From contig NZ_JAETZZ010000017.1 of the NCBI RefSeq assembly GCF_022627325.1, positions 54,298-118,297 of the forward strand: DNA of 64,000 nt, read 5' to 3'. The translations under genes were made by a program, and so were the position numbers. Shown in pieces: positions 27,070-34,657 of the stretch (its first letter is position 1; every line of letters begins with the position of its first letter). Origin of the DNA: Pseudomonas putida. Lineage in GTDB: Bacteria > Pseudomonadota > Gammaproteobacteria > Pseudomonadales > Pseudomonadaceae. The notes under the pieces were generated by a model, which was given only the letters and a program-made list of their open reading frames with translations, had not been told where the DNA came from and ran no database searches.

Positions 27070-28254
27070 TCAGCGATACAGGTCTTCACGTGTCCAGGGC
27101 AGGTCATGATGCCCATCGGCGTAAGGCTTGACGGCAAGGATCTGGTGCAGGTTTATCCAGCCCTTCTGGAATGCATAGGCGCAGCCAGCGAGATACAGGC
27201 GCCAAATGCGCAGGGTTTTTTCCGGTACCAGTGCAGCAGCCTTGTGCAGCTGGTTCTCCAGGTTATCGCTCCAATGGTGCAGGGTCTTGGCGTAATGCAT
27301 GCGCAAGCTCTCGACATCGACGACCTCCAGCCCCGCAGCACACAGGCTCGCGCTGATCATCGACAGGTGCGGCAGCTCACCGTTGGGGAACACATAATGG
27401 TCGATGAATTCACCCGCCCCTCGCCCCACCGGACGACCATCGACGTGCTTGGCGGTGATGCCATGGTTCATCACCAGGCCACCCTCGCGCACAGCGCCGA
27501 ACAGCTTCTGGCTGTACAGCGCCAGGTTGGCGTGCCCGACATGCTCGAACATGCCGACGCTGACGACCTTGTCGAAGCGGCCATCCTGAGGGAGGTCGCG
27601 GTAGTCGAGGATCTGCAGCTCGACCTTGTCAGCCAGGCCTTCAGCCTTGACGCGCTGCCGCGCCAGCTTGAGCTGTTCCTTGCTTAAGGTGATGCCGAAC
27701 ACCTTGGCACCGTACTCGCGCGCGGCGAAGCGTGACAGCCCACCCCAACCGCAGCCGACATCCAGCAGGTAGTCATCGGCCTGCAGCCGCAGCTTGCGGC
27801 ATAGATGGTCAAACTTGTCCTGCTGTGCCTGATCGAGGGTATTGTCCGGCTCACGGAAGTAGGCACACGAATACGCCATGTCCTGATCGAGCCAGAGTTG
27901 ATAGAACGCGTTGGAGACGTCGTAGTGGTAGGAGATGGACTCGGCGTCTGTGCGCTTGTCGTGAGCTACACGTTGTGGCGGTGCCTCATCTTCCTCCATC
28001 AGCAAGGCTTCGCTCAGCTCATCGCACACCCGAATGGCTTCACCGATGTCGCCCTCCAACTCCAGCTTGCCTTCCACGAACGCAGCACCCAGCTGGTGCA
28101 TGCTTGGATGGGTCAGCTGGGCGATCAGCTGAGGTTCCTTGACCAGGATAGTCACCTGCGGACTGGGCCCCAGATCGAACTGGTTGCCGTCCCACAGCTT
28201 CAGACGAAGTGGCAAGTGCAGGCTCTGCAGCGCCGGCGGAAGTTGCGCAAGCAT
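27070..28254 (-). CDS. cfa: Cyclopropane-fatty-acyl-phospholipid synthase
   Basis: A 394-aa SAM-dependent methyltransferase starting MLAQLPPALQSLHLPLRLKL with GGAGGG before the ATG. The SAM loop is LLDVGCGWGGLSRFAAREYG; YHYDVSNAFYQLWLDQDMAY and FVEGKLELEG are Cfa hallmarks. It adds a methylene group across the double bond of unsaturated membrane lipids, a stationary-phase adaptation usually depending on RpoS. The gene is divergent from lpd with about 200 bp between them, which hold no further gene. Confidence 0.93.
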   Translation of the reverse strand: MLAQLPPALQSLHLPLRLKLWDGNQFDLGPSPQVTILVKEPQLIAQLTHPSMHQLGAAFVEGKLELEGDIGEAIRVCDELSEALLMEEDEAPPQRVAHDKRTDAESISYHYDVSNAFYQLWLDQDMAYSCAYFREPDNTLDQAQQDKFDHLCRKLRLQADDYLLDVGCGWGGLSRFAAREYGAKVFGITLSKEQLKLARQRVKAEGLADKVELQILDYRDLPQDGRFDKVVSVGMFEHVGHANLALYSQKLFGAVREGGLVMNHGITAKHVDGRPVGRGAGEFIDHYVFPNGELPHLSMISASLCAAGLEVVDVESLRMHYAKTLHHWSDNLENQLHKAAALVPEKTLRIWRLYLAGCAYAFQKGWINLHQILAVKPYADGHHDLPWTREDLYR

Positions 28255-28453
28255 GAACGACCCTCCTTCTGGGCTCGATACATGAAATTTCGAACACCAC
28301 CGAAACAGGGTAGTTCAAACGTGCGAAATTTCCGCTGAACGAGACCAAGGTCTACAACTAACTGATCTATGAACACCTCAGATTGTATACAACTTGCTGT
28401 TCTCAGCTTAACCTTGTGTCCCTCTCGCGCTTCCTCATCTGGAGTAGAAACCC

Positions 28454-29854
28454 ATGAAATCCTATGACGTGGTGATCATCGGCGGTGGCCCCGGCGGCTA
28501 CAACGCGGCGATTCGTGCTGGGCAACTGGGCTTGAGTGTCGCCTGTGTGGAAGGCCGCTCGACCCTTGGCGGCACCTGCCTGAATGTCGGCTGCATGCCG
28601 TCCAAGGCATTGCTGCATGCCTCCGAATTGTATGAGGCCGCCAGCGGTGACGAGTTTGCCCACCTGGGCATCGAGGTGAAGCCAACCCTGAACCTCGCCC
28701 AGATGATGAAACAGAAGGACGAGAGCGTGACTGGCCTGACCAAGGGCATCGAGTACCTGTTTCGCAAGAACAAGGTCGAGTGGATCAAAGGCTGGGGCCG
28801 CCTGGATGGCGCCGGCAAGGTTATCGTCAAAGCCGAGGACGGCAGCGAGACCGCGTTGCAGGCCAAGGACATCGTCATCGCTACCGGCTCCGAGCCCACT
28901 CCCCTGCCCGGCGTGACTATCGATAACCAACGCATCATCGACTCCACGGGCGCCCTGGCCCTCCCCGAGGTGCCCAAGCACCTGATCGTGATCGGCGCTG
29001 GTGTGATCGGCCTGGAGCTGGGTTCGGTGTGGCGCCGCCTGGGCAGCCAGGTCACCGTCATCGAATACCTGGACCGCATCTGCCCCGGTACTGATGAGGA
29101 AACGGCAAAGACCCTGCAAAAGGCACTGGCCAAGCAAGGCATGGCCTTCAAGCTCGGCAGCAAGGTGACCCAAGCGACGGCCTCACCCGACGGCGTGAGC
29201 CTGACGCTGGAGCCGGCCGCAGGCGGTACTGCAGAAACGCTGCAAGCCGACTACGTGCTGGTTGCCATCGGCCGTCGTCCTTATACCCAAGGCCTGAATC
29301 TGGAAAGCGTCGGGCTGCAAACCGATAAACGCGGCATGCTCACCAACGAGCACCATCGCACCTCGGTGCCGGGGGTGTGGGTGATTGGCGACGTCACCTC
29401 CGGCCCGATGCTGGCGCACAAGGCCGAAGACGAAGCCGTCGCCTGCATCGAGCGCATCGCCGGCAAACCCCACGAGGTCAATTACAACCTGATCCCCGGG
29501 GTGATCTATACCCGCCCCGAGTTGGCCAGCGTCGGCAAGACCGAAGAGCAGCTCAAGGCAGAAGGCCGCGCCTACAAAGTGGGCAAGTTCCCCTTCACCG
29601 CCAACAGCCGCGCGAAGATCAACCATGAAACCGAAGGCTTCGCCAAAGTCATCGCCGATGCCAACACCGATGAAGTACTGGGCGTGCATCTGGTCGGCCC
29701 AAGCGTCAGCGAGATGATCGGCGAATTCTGCGTGGCAATGGAGTTCTCCGCCTCTGCTGAAGACATCGCCCTCACCTGCCACCCGCACCCCACCCGCTCC
29801 GAGGCCTTGCGCCAGGCGGCGATGAACGTGGATGGGATGGCGATGCAGATTTGA
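28454..29854 (+). CDS. lpd: Dihydrolipoyl dehydrogenase
   Basis: A 466-aa flavoprotein disulfide reductase. FAD-binding GGGPGGYNAAI is at the N-terminus, the redox pair is in GGTCLNVGCMPSKALLHASE, the NAD-binding loop is VIGAGVIGLELGSVW, and the His-Glu dyad is in CHPHPTRSEALRQ. It reoxidises lipoamide in 2-oxo acid dehydrogenases or the glycine cleavage system. It stands alone, not beside a dehydrogenase operon, so it is an additional Lpd (P. putida has several). The last core gene before the accessory segment next to glmS. Confidence 0.93.
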   Translation: MKSYDVVIIGGGPGGYNAAIRAGQLGLSVACVEGRSTLGGTCLNVGCMPSKALLHASELYEAASGDEFAHLGIEVKPTLNLAQMMKQKDESVTGLTKGIEYLFRKNKVEWIKGWGRLDGAGKVIVKAEDGSETALQAKDIVIATGSEPTPLPGVTIDNQRIIDSTGALALPEVPKHLIVIGAGVIGLELGSVWRRLGSQVTVIEYLDRICPGTDEETAKTLQKALAKQGMAFKLGSKVTQATASPDGVSLTLEPAAGGTAETLQADYVLVAIGRRPYTQGLNLESVGLQTDKRGMLTNEHHRTSVPGVWVIGDVTSGPMLAHKAEDEAVACIERIAGKPHEVNYNLIPGVIYTRPELASVGKTEEQLKAEGRAYKVGKFPFTANSRAKINHETEGFAKVIADANTDEVLGVHLVGPSVSEMIGEFCVAMEFSASAEDIALTCHPHPTRSEALRQAAMNVDGMAMQI

Positions 29855-30366
29855 GGTTCGACACTCCGCAACAACCGCCTCCCCACTGGGGTTGTCACTG
29901 TGAATTCAGTGAACTGAAGAGTGTTTGCGGGAATTGGTGTAAATCATCAGGGGGCTGCCTAATACAGCATGACTGAGAATACTCATCAGGCTGAATCAGG
30001 AGCGTGACGCTGAGGGCGGGTGAACCGCCGGTAGAGGGAAGTGTGCCCTTCCCTCTACCGGATCGGCCAACCAGCCCGCGACTACGAGGAACGATTTGCC
30101 CAGGCGTTGAAGCGCAGCAAAAGCTGGGGCTTGGCACCCTCAGGTTTCAGGCGCACCGACCAGCGCTTTGTCAGCGAGCACAACCTCCAAATCTTTCAGC
30201 AAGTGGCGGCAGCGCATCTATCCAATTTCCATGCTGAAGATGTTTCTCAGCTGTGCTTTGCCGTAACCGCAATGCTGAAGTTTACGGTGATATGCACGTC
30301 AGCGCGGATCTCACCCGGGAACAGCAAAAAGCCCTTGGTTTGCCCATGAGCTTTTGCATGTAGGGT
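29855..30366. other. Non-coding segment with strong hairpins (accessory DNA)
   Basis: No supported gene. A GTG frame at 30041-30349 starts inside a hairpin without a ribosome site and has no recognisable family. Two adjacent dyads stand out: GGCGG-GTGAA-CCGCC (30015-30029) and a perfect 14-bp stem CCGGTAGAGGGAAG/CTTCCCTCTACCGG with a six-base loop (30028-30061). The segment lies between lpd and the DUF3800 gene and is probably part of the foreign DNA at the glmS hotspot. Confidence 0.5.
30028..30061. repeat. Perfect 14-bp inverted repeat with 6-base loop
   Basis: CCGGTAGAGGGAAG pairs exactly with CTTCCCTCTACCGG. No T-tract follows, so it is not a standard terminator. It may be a REP-like element or a recombination or protein-binding site; it does not match the GC-rich P. 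putida REP I remember. Confidence 0.6.
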
Positions 30367-31206
30367 TTACTCGCCAACCAGCTCGCCTTCGGCGTCTGGA
30401 ATGGCCTCGCCTGCATATTCGGCTGGGATCTCGGCGGTCTTCTGGTGCTCGAGTCCGCTGCTGTCCAGTAGAACCTCTGCGAGGCGTGCCGAGAAAAACT
30501 TGTCGAACGGCTCCAGCTCTTGGTACTCATCCGGCGCTACCATCAGGGCAATCAGGCGCCCGAGAAGGCCGCAGATCCAGTCCGCTGCCTGGATCGTCTG
30601 GAACAGGTGGCTTTCTGCCTGGATGGGCGGCTCGATCAGCGTCCGGCACTTCTCGGAGGCGTCCTCAAACATGGCCAGCGTGCAGACCTCGACGTTTTTC
30701 TCCCGCCACTCGTTGCCGGCGCGCTGCTCATCGAGCATAAGCATGAAAGTGGAGTCGGACTGGGCACAGAAACGGTCGATTTTGCGCACCGACTGCAGGA
30801 GCTGCCGCTTGAACGTCTCGGTTGAGTTGTGTGCATCAGGATCGGTGACCTTGTGCACGCCCGTGTAGAAGACGTAGCCGCCGACCTTCTTGATGTGGTT
30901 CAGGATCCGGAACGTAGCCCGGCGCAGCTCCGGGTATTTGACAACGTTGCGCAGGGCGTAGAGCTGGGACCCCTTCTTTTCCCACTGGTACGCCGGCAGG
31001 CCTCGGGGGTTGTCGTTTTCGAGGTCGAACTTCAGAAGCTGGCATTTCAGCTTGAAGAAAAAAATAGCGAACTCGCGGATTTCGGTGGCCGGGAGTATCA
31101 AGCCAGCGAACCCAAAGGCGGGGTGTGTTTTGTACTGCGGGTGGTTGCGCGAGACGTATTGGCCGACGTGCCCGAATTCGTCCAGGTACGCGACGTAATG
31201 CGTCAT
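30367..31206 (-). CDS. DUF3800 domain-containing protein
   Basis: A 279-aa protein from ATG 31206 (MTHYVAYLDEFGHVGQYVSR), with AAGGA eleven bases upstream. The DUF3800 pattern is present: an N-terminal YLDEFG (usually DE-S/A-G), a central MLMLDEQRAG, and a C-terminal TIQAADWICGLLGRL matching the Q-x-A-D-x-x-x-G signature. The acidic residues suggest an RNase H-like nuclease fold, inferred from the family. Such genes are common on mobile elements and in defence islands. It has its own promoter, a leader hairpin and no adjacent partner. The location in the glmS hotspot suggests horizontal acquisition. Target unknown. Confidence 0.82.
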   Translation of the reverse strand: MTHYVAYLDEFGHVGQYVSRNHPQYKTHPAFGFAGLILPATEIREFAIFFFKLKCQLLKFDLENDNPRGLPAYQWEKKGSQLYALRNVVKYPELRRATFRILNHIKKVGGYVFYTGVHKVTDPDAHNSTETFKRQLLQSVRKIDRFCAQSDSTFMLMLDEQRAGNEWREKNVEVCTLAMFEDASEKCRTLIEPPIQAESHLFQTIQAADWICGLLGRLIALMVAPDEYQELEPFDKFFSARLAEVLLDSSGLEHQKTAEIPAEYAGEAIPDAEGELVGE

Positions 31207-31235
31207 ATCTACCGGATTCCTTGCCCCAGATACAC

Positions 31236-31263
31236 GAAAACCCGCTGCTTTCGCTAGGCGGGT
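31236..31263 (-). terminator. Terminator-like hairpin in the leader of the DUF3800 gene
   Basis: On the minus strand ACCCGC and GCGGGT form a stem around a 12-base loop followed by TTTTCG. It lies between the promoter (31308-31336) and the start codon, in a leader of about 95 nt. It could attenuate the gene or be a relic terminator of an upstream lost gene. Confidence 0.5.
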
Positions 31264-31307
31264 CTCGGAAGGTAGGCACGAGAGTCGCCCCTCATGCGTT
31301 GAGAGAA

Positions 31308-31336
31308 AATATATGGATAGATGACACGTATGTCAA
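31308..31336 (-). promoter_or_regulatory. Sigma70-like promoter of the DUF3800 gene
   Basis: On the minus strand TTGACA (31336-31331) and TATATT (31313-31308) are spaced by exactly 17 bp, near consensus. The transcript would start near 31301, about 95 nt before the ATG. Confidence 0.75.
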
Positions 31337-31347
31337 TCAAATTTGAT
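31322..31347. promoter_or_regulatory. Two abutting palindromes over the DUF3800 -35 region
   Basis: TGACACGTATGTCA (31322-31335, arms TGACA/TGTCA) covers the -35 and the first spacer bases. It is directly followed upstream by the perfect palindrome ATCAAATTTGAT (31336-31347). Together they look like operator sites for a repressor, which is not encoded nearby. Confidence 0.55.
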
Positions 31348-31635
31348 TAACCGCCGTGATCTGGCGTGACCTTTCCTGATGCAGCGTGAGCTCTCTCCAG
31401 GCCGCGTACCTCTACGTAGCCTCATGAAGGCTTGACCTGCGGCTCGGCCCCCATCAAGCAGCGGCGTTCAATGGTCTCGGAGCTCGTTGCAGCGGCCTGA
31501 ATCGCCCCACCTGGTTTCCTAGACATGCTCCAAGCTCAGGAAATAGCGTCTCCCATAGTCGACTGACAGCTGCATGCCACCTCCTGTTAGGGCCTCATCA
31601 GGAGGGTAGGAGGTGCCTACAAGACTAGGGGCAAT

Positions 31636-31749
31636 TCAGGCCGCTTCCCATTCGGTGAACCGCTCGCCCTCGGAGATATACTTGCCCGAGTTAGAGTGGT
31701 CCCAATCACCTTTAAAGACTGCACCCCGCCAACCCGGATTGGTCCCCGA
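31636..31749 (-). pseudogene. C-terminal remnant of an unidentified protein
   Basis: The minus strand is open from after a TAG at 31750-31752 to a TGA at 31636, encoding about 37 residues ending DWDHSNSGKYISEGERFTEW then EAA. The balanced, hydrophilic composition looks like genuine protein, yet no start codon with a ribosome site and no upstream part is present. It is probably what is left of a gene carried by an element inserted downstream of glmS. Family not recognised. Confidence 0.35.
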
Positions 31750-31785
31750 CTAGGGTTACCTGCGACAGATTTAATTCCCTAAATC

Positions 31786-31846
31786 GAACCATGGCCGGTC
31801 GCTGCCGCCCTCATTCCACCGTCACCGACTTAGCCAGGTTACGCGG
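31786..31846. other. attTn7 region at the 3' end of glmS
   Basis: The last 36 bp of glmS correspond to the part read by TnsD, and classical Tn7 inserts about 25 bp past the stop, near 31786. No Tn7 end with TGTGGGCG is present at that point, so the site is either empty or scarred. The accessory segment with DUF3800 follows directly. Based on known Tn7 targeting plus position. Confidence 0.6.
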
Positions 31847-33646
31847 TTGGTCGACATCCGTACCCTTGAGCACCGCCACGTAATACGACAGCAACTGCAG
31901 CGGGATGGTGTACAGGATCGGTGCCAGTGCGTCAGCGATGTGCGGCACCTTGATCACATGAGTACCTTCGCCGTTGCTCATACCAGCGTGCTCATCGGCG
32001 AACACCACCAGCTCACCACCCCGGGCGCGGACTTCCTGCAGGTTCGATTTGAGTTTCTCCAGCAGCTCGTTGTTCGGCGCCACAGTCACCACCGGCATGT
32101 CGTTATCCACAAGCGCCAGCGGGCCATGCTTGAGCTCACCTGCCGGGTACGCTTCGGCGTGGATGTAGGAAATCTCTTTGAGCTTGAGCGCACCCTCCAT
32201 CGCTACCGGGTACTGCGCACCCCGGCCCAGGAACAGCGTGTGGTGCTTGTCGGCAAACAGCTCGGCGATCTTTTCGACGGTGTGGTCCATGGCCAGGGCT
32301 TCGCCCAGGCGTGCCGGCAGGCGACGCAGCTCTTCGACCAGCTCCGCTTCCACACCAGCCTCGAGGGTGCCACGCACCTGGCCCAAGGCCAGGGTCAGCA
32401 GCATCAGCGATACCAGCTGGGTCGTGAACGCCTTGGTCGATGCCACGCCGATTTCCGGGCCGGCCAGTGTCAGCAGGGTCAGGTCGGATTCGCGTACCAG
32501 CGAGCTGATACCCACGTTGCAGATGGCCAGGCTGCCGAGGAAGCCCAGTTCCTTGGCATTACGCAGGGCCGCGAGGGTGTCGGCAGTTTCGCCAGATTGG
32601 GAAATCGAAACGAACAGGGTGTCCGGCTGGACCACCACCTTGCGGTAGCGGAACTCACTGGCGACTTCGACCTGGCAAGGGATACCGGCCAGGCTTTCCA
32701 GCCAATAACGGGCAACCATACCGGCGTGGTAGCTGGTACCACAGGCTACGATCTGCACGTTGCGCACCTTGGCGAACAGCTCCGCGGCCTGTGGGCCAAA
32801 AGCCTGGACCAGCACATGGTCCTTGCCCAGGCGGCCTTCCAGCGTACGCTGAACCACGCTTGGCTGCTCGTGAATCTCCTTGAGCATGAAGTGGCGGTAT
32901 GCGCCCTTGTCGGCGGCTTCGGCGCCTTCGTGATATTGCACGGTTTCGCGCTGTACCGCGTTGCCGGCCTGGTCCCAGACCTTCACCTGGTCACGGCGGA
33001 TTTCGGCGATGTCGCCCTCTTCCAGGTACATGAAGCGGTCAGTGACCTGGCGCAGCGCCAACTGGTCGGAAGCCAGGAAATTCTCACCATGGCCGAGGCC
33101 AATTACCAAGGGGCTGCCACTGCGCGCAGCAACCAGGCGATCAGGTTGTTTCACGCTGATCAGTGCCAGGCCATAGGCCCCATGCAGGCGCTTGACCGCA
33201 GACTTCAGTGCATCCGCCAGGTCCGGGATGGCCTTGAGGGTGTGGTGGATCAGGTGGACGATGACCTCGGTATCGGTTTGCGAATTGAACACATAACCCA
33301 GGCCTTTGAGCTCCTCGCGCAGCTCTTCATGGTTCTCGATGATACCGTTGTGTACAACCGCCACTTCTTCACCCGAGAAATGCGGGTGGGCATTGCCCTC
33401 GGTCGGCGCGCCATGGGTGGCCCAACGGGTGTGTGCAATGCCCAACTGGCCGATCAACGGCTCGGCAGTGTTGGCAGCTTCCAGTTCAGCCACTTTGCCG
33501 ATGCGGCGTCGGCGCTGCAGTTCACCCTGCTGGGTATAAACAGCAAGGCCGGCGCTATCGTACCCGCGGTACTCAAGCCGCTTCAGGCCCTCGATGAGAA
33601 TGGCGGTGATGTTGCGTTCGGCGACGGCGCCAACGATTCCACACAT
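31811..33646 (-). CDS. glmS: Glucosamine-fructose-6-phosphate aminotransferase (isomerizing)
   Basis: A 611-aa enzyme beginning MCGIVGAVAERNITAIL; the nucleophile is Cys2 after removal of Met. The glutaminase domain spans about residues 1-240, followed by two SIS domains (VACGTSYHAGMVARYWLESL, SISQSGETADTLAALRNAK) and the C-terminal LAKSVTVE. It makes glucosamine-6-phosphate for cell-wall and LPS precursors. It is the last gene of a leftward group: glmU, a DeoR-type regulator and glmS, with only 2 bp between the regulator stop and the glmS start. No ribozyme is expected in pseudomonads. Confidence 0.97.
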   Translation of the reverse strand: MCGIVGAVAERNITAILIEGLKRLEYRGYDSAGLAVYTQQGELQRRRRIGKVAELEAANTAEPLIGQLGIAHTRWATHGAPTEGNAHPHFSGEEVAVVHNGIIENHEELREELKGLGYVFNSQTDTEVIVHLIHHTLKAIPDLADALKSAVKRLHGAYGLALISVKQPDRLVAARSGSPLVIGLGHGENFLASDQLALRQVTDRFMYLEEGDIAEIRRDQVKVWDQAGNAVQRETVQYHEGAEAADKGAYRHFMLKEIHEQPSVVQRTLEGRLGKDHVLVQAFGPQAAELFAKVRNVQIVACGTSYHAGMVARYWLESLAGIPCQVEVASEFRYRKVVVQPDTLFVSISQSGETADTLAALRNAKELGFLGSLAICNVGISSLVRESDLTLLTLAGPEIGVASTKAFTTQLVSLMLLTLALGQVRGTLEAGVEAELVEELRRLPARLGEALAMDHTVEKIAELFADKHHTLFLGRGAQYPVAMEGALKLKEISYIHAEAYPAGELKHGPLALVDNDMPVVTVAPNNELLEKLKSNLQEVRARGGELVVFADEHAGMSNGEGTHVIKVPHIADALAPILYTIPLQLLSYYVAVLKGTDVDQPRNLAKSVTVE

Positions 33647-33648
33647 GA

Positions 33649-34425
33649 TTATTTCTCCTGGCTGATCGCGGCGCAGATCAGGTTGACGCCGCGGGCTTGA
33701 ATCTGTTCGCGTGCCACAGCTGGCAGGCGTTCGTCTGTAATGAGGGTGCTGACACTGCCCCAGGGCAGTTCAAGATTAGGGATCTTGCGCCCGACCTTGT
33801 CCGATTCGACCATCACGATCACCTCGCGGGCCACCTCGGCCATGACTCGGCTCAGGCCCAGCAGCTCATTGAACGTCGTGGTACCGCGGTTGAGGTCGAT
33901 GCCATCGGCGCCGATGAACAACTGGTCGAAATCGTATGAGCGCAGGACCTGCTCGGCGACCTGGCCCTGGAAAGACTCGGAATGCGGGTCCCAAGTGCCG
34001 CCGGTCATCAGCAGCACCGGTTCATGCTCAAGCTCGCTGATGGCGCGGGCCACGTTCAACGAGTTGGTCATCACCACCAGGCCTGGCTGGCGACCGAGCT
34101 CAGGGATCATCGCGGCGGTGGTACTGCCACTGTCGATGATGATCCGAGCGTGTTCACGAATACGGCCGACGGCAGCGCGGGCGATGGCTTTCTTATAAGC
34201 CGACACCGGCTGCGCAGTTTCACCAAGCATTTCCTGCGGAACCGGTACCGCGCCGCCATAGCGACGCAGCAGCAAGCCATTGGCCTCAAGGGCAGCGAGG
34301 TCCTTGCGAATAGTGACTTCCGAGGTTTCAAAGCGCTTGGCCAATGCGTCCACACTAACCTCGCCTTGCTCACTGAGCATGGCCAGGATGTTGTGACGGC
34401 GCTGGGGGGTGTTTCGTTTCGACAT
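33649..34425 (-). CDS. DeoR/GlpR-family regulator (glmS-linked)
   Basis: A 258-aa protein with the DeoR helix-turn-helix at the N-terminus (QRRHNILAMLSEQGEVSVDA, KRFETSEVTIRKDLAALEAN) and a C-terminal DeoRC sensor domain (ARIIIDSGSTTAAMIPELGR, QLFIGADGIDLNRGTTTFNE). DeoR proteins respond to phosphorylated sugars; here the ligand may be an amino-sugar phosphate, given the tight linkage to glmS and glmU. It is transcribed with glmS. A TTTCG-ATT-CGAAA dyad 12-24 bp upstream of its start may be its operator. Confidence 0.92.
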   Translation of the reverse strand: MSKRNTPQRRHNILAMLSEQGEVSVDALAKRFETSEVTIRKDLAALEANGLLLRRYGGAVPVPQEMLGETAQPVSAYKKAIARAAVGRIREHARIIIDSGSTTAAMIPELGRQPGLVVMTNSLNVARAISELEHEPVLLMTGGTWDPHSESFQGQVAEQVLRSYDFDQLFIGADGIDLNRGTTTFNELLGLSRVMAEVAREVIVMVESDKVGRKIPNLELPWGSVSTLITDERLPAVAREQIQARGVNLICAAISQEK

Positions 34426-34436
34426 GGGCGCTTAAG

Positions 34437-34466
34437 TTTCGATTCGAAAGATAATGATTGCAATCA
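34437..34466. promoter_or_regulatory. Candidate DeoR operators upstream of the regulator-glmS genes
   Basis: TTTCGATTCGAAA (34437-34449) and TGATTGCAATCA (34455-34466) are perfect dyads 12 and 30 bp before the DeoR start. DeoR/GlpR operators in Pseudomonas often carry TTTCG/CGAAA half-sites, so autoregulation is likely. Confidence 0.5.
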
Positions 34467-34600
34467 AAACCTATCGAAGAGGATTCGTCAAGGCTGCCAA
34501 TCCGAAAAAATACTGGCTTGTGGATAAATGATTGCGGCCTTGGTTTTCGAGCGCGGACCAACGCTTCCCGGCATGCTCCTCTGATGTCATTTATGCAGCC

Positions 34601-34631
34601 AAAAAAAAACCGACTTATCCACATAAGTCGG
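34601..34631 (-). terminator. Rho-independent terminator after glmU
   Basis: On the minus strand CCGACTTAT pairs with ATAAGTCGG around a 4-base loop, followed by nine T. It sits 27 bp past the glmU stop, separating glmU from the downstream DeoR-glmS unit. Confidence 0.88.
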
Positions 34632-34645
34632 CTTTCGATCGAAAG
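34632..34645. promoter_or_regulatory. Second TTTCG-type palindrome beside the glmU terminator
   Basis: CTTTCGATCGAAAG is a perfect 14-bp palindrome abutting the terminator. It shares the TTTCG/CGAAA half-site with the dyad at 34437-34449, 190 bp away, so a looped DeoR complex is conceivable. Confidence 0.4.
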
Positions 34646-34657
34646 AGCTGTGGATAA

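Noticed and set aside
30041..30349. Plus-strand GTG frame of 102 codons in the accessory segment
   Set aside because: Starts inside a perfect hairpin with no proper ribosome site and no recognisable family.
30836..31279. Overlapping minus-strand frame of 147 codons at the DUF3800 5' end
   Set aside because: Alternative frame of DUF3800; the motifs of the family are in the other frame.
31519..31575. 18-codon minus-strand frame with an AGGAGG in front (MQLSVDYGRRYFLSLEHV)
   Set aside because: Good ribosome site, but too short to support as a gene without expression or conservation.
31741..31790. TGTCGCAGG on the minus strand near glmS as a transposon terminus
   Set aside because: It lies 44 bp past glmS, not at the expected 25 bp, and has no repeated binding sites behind it.
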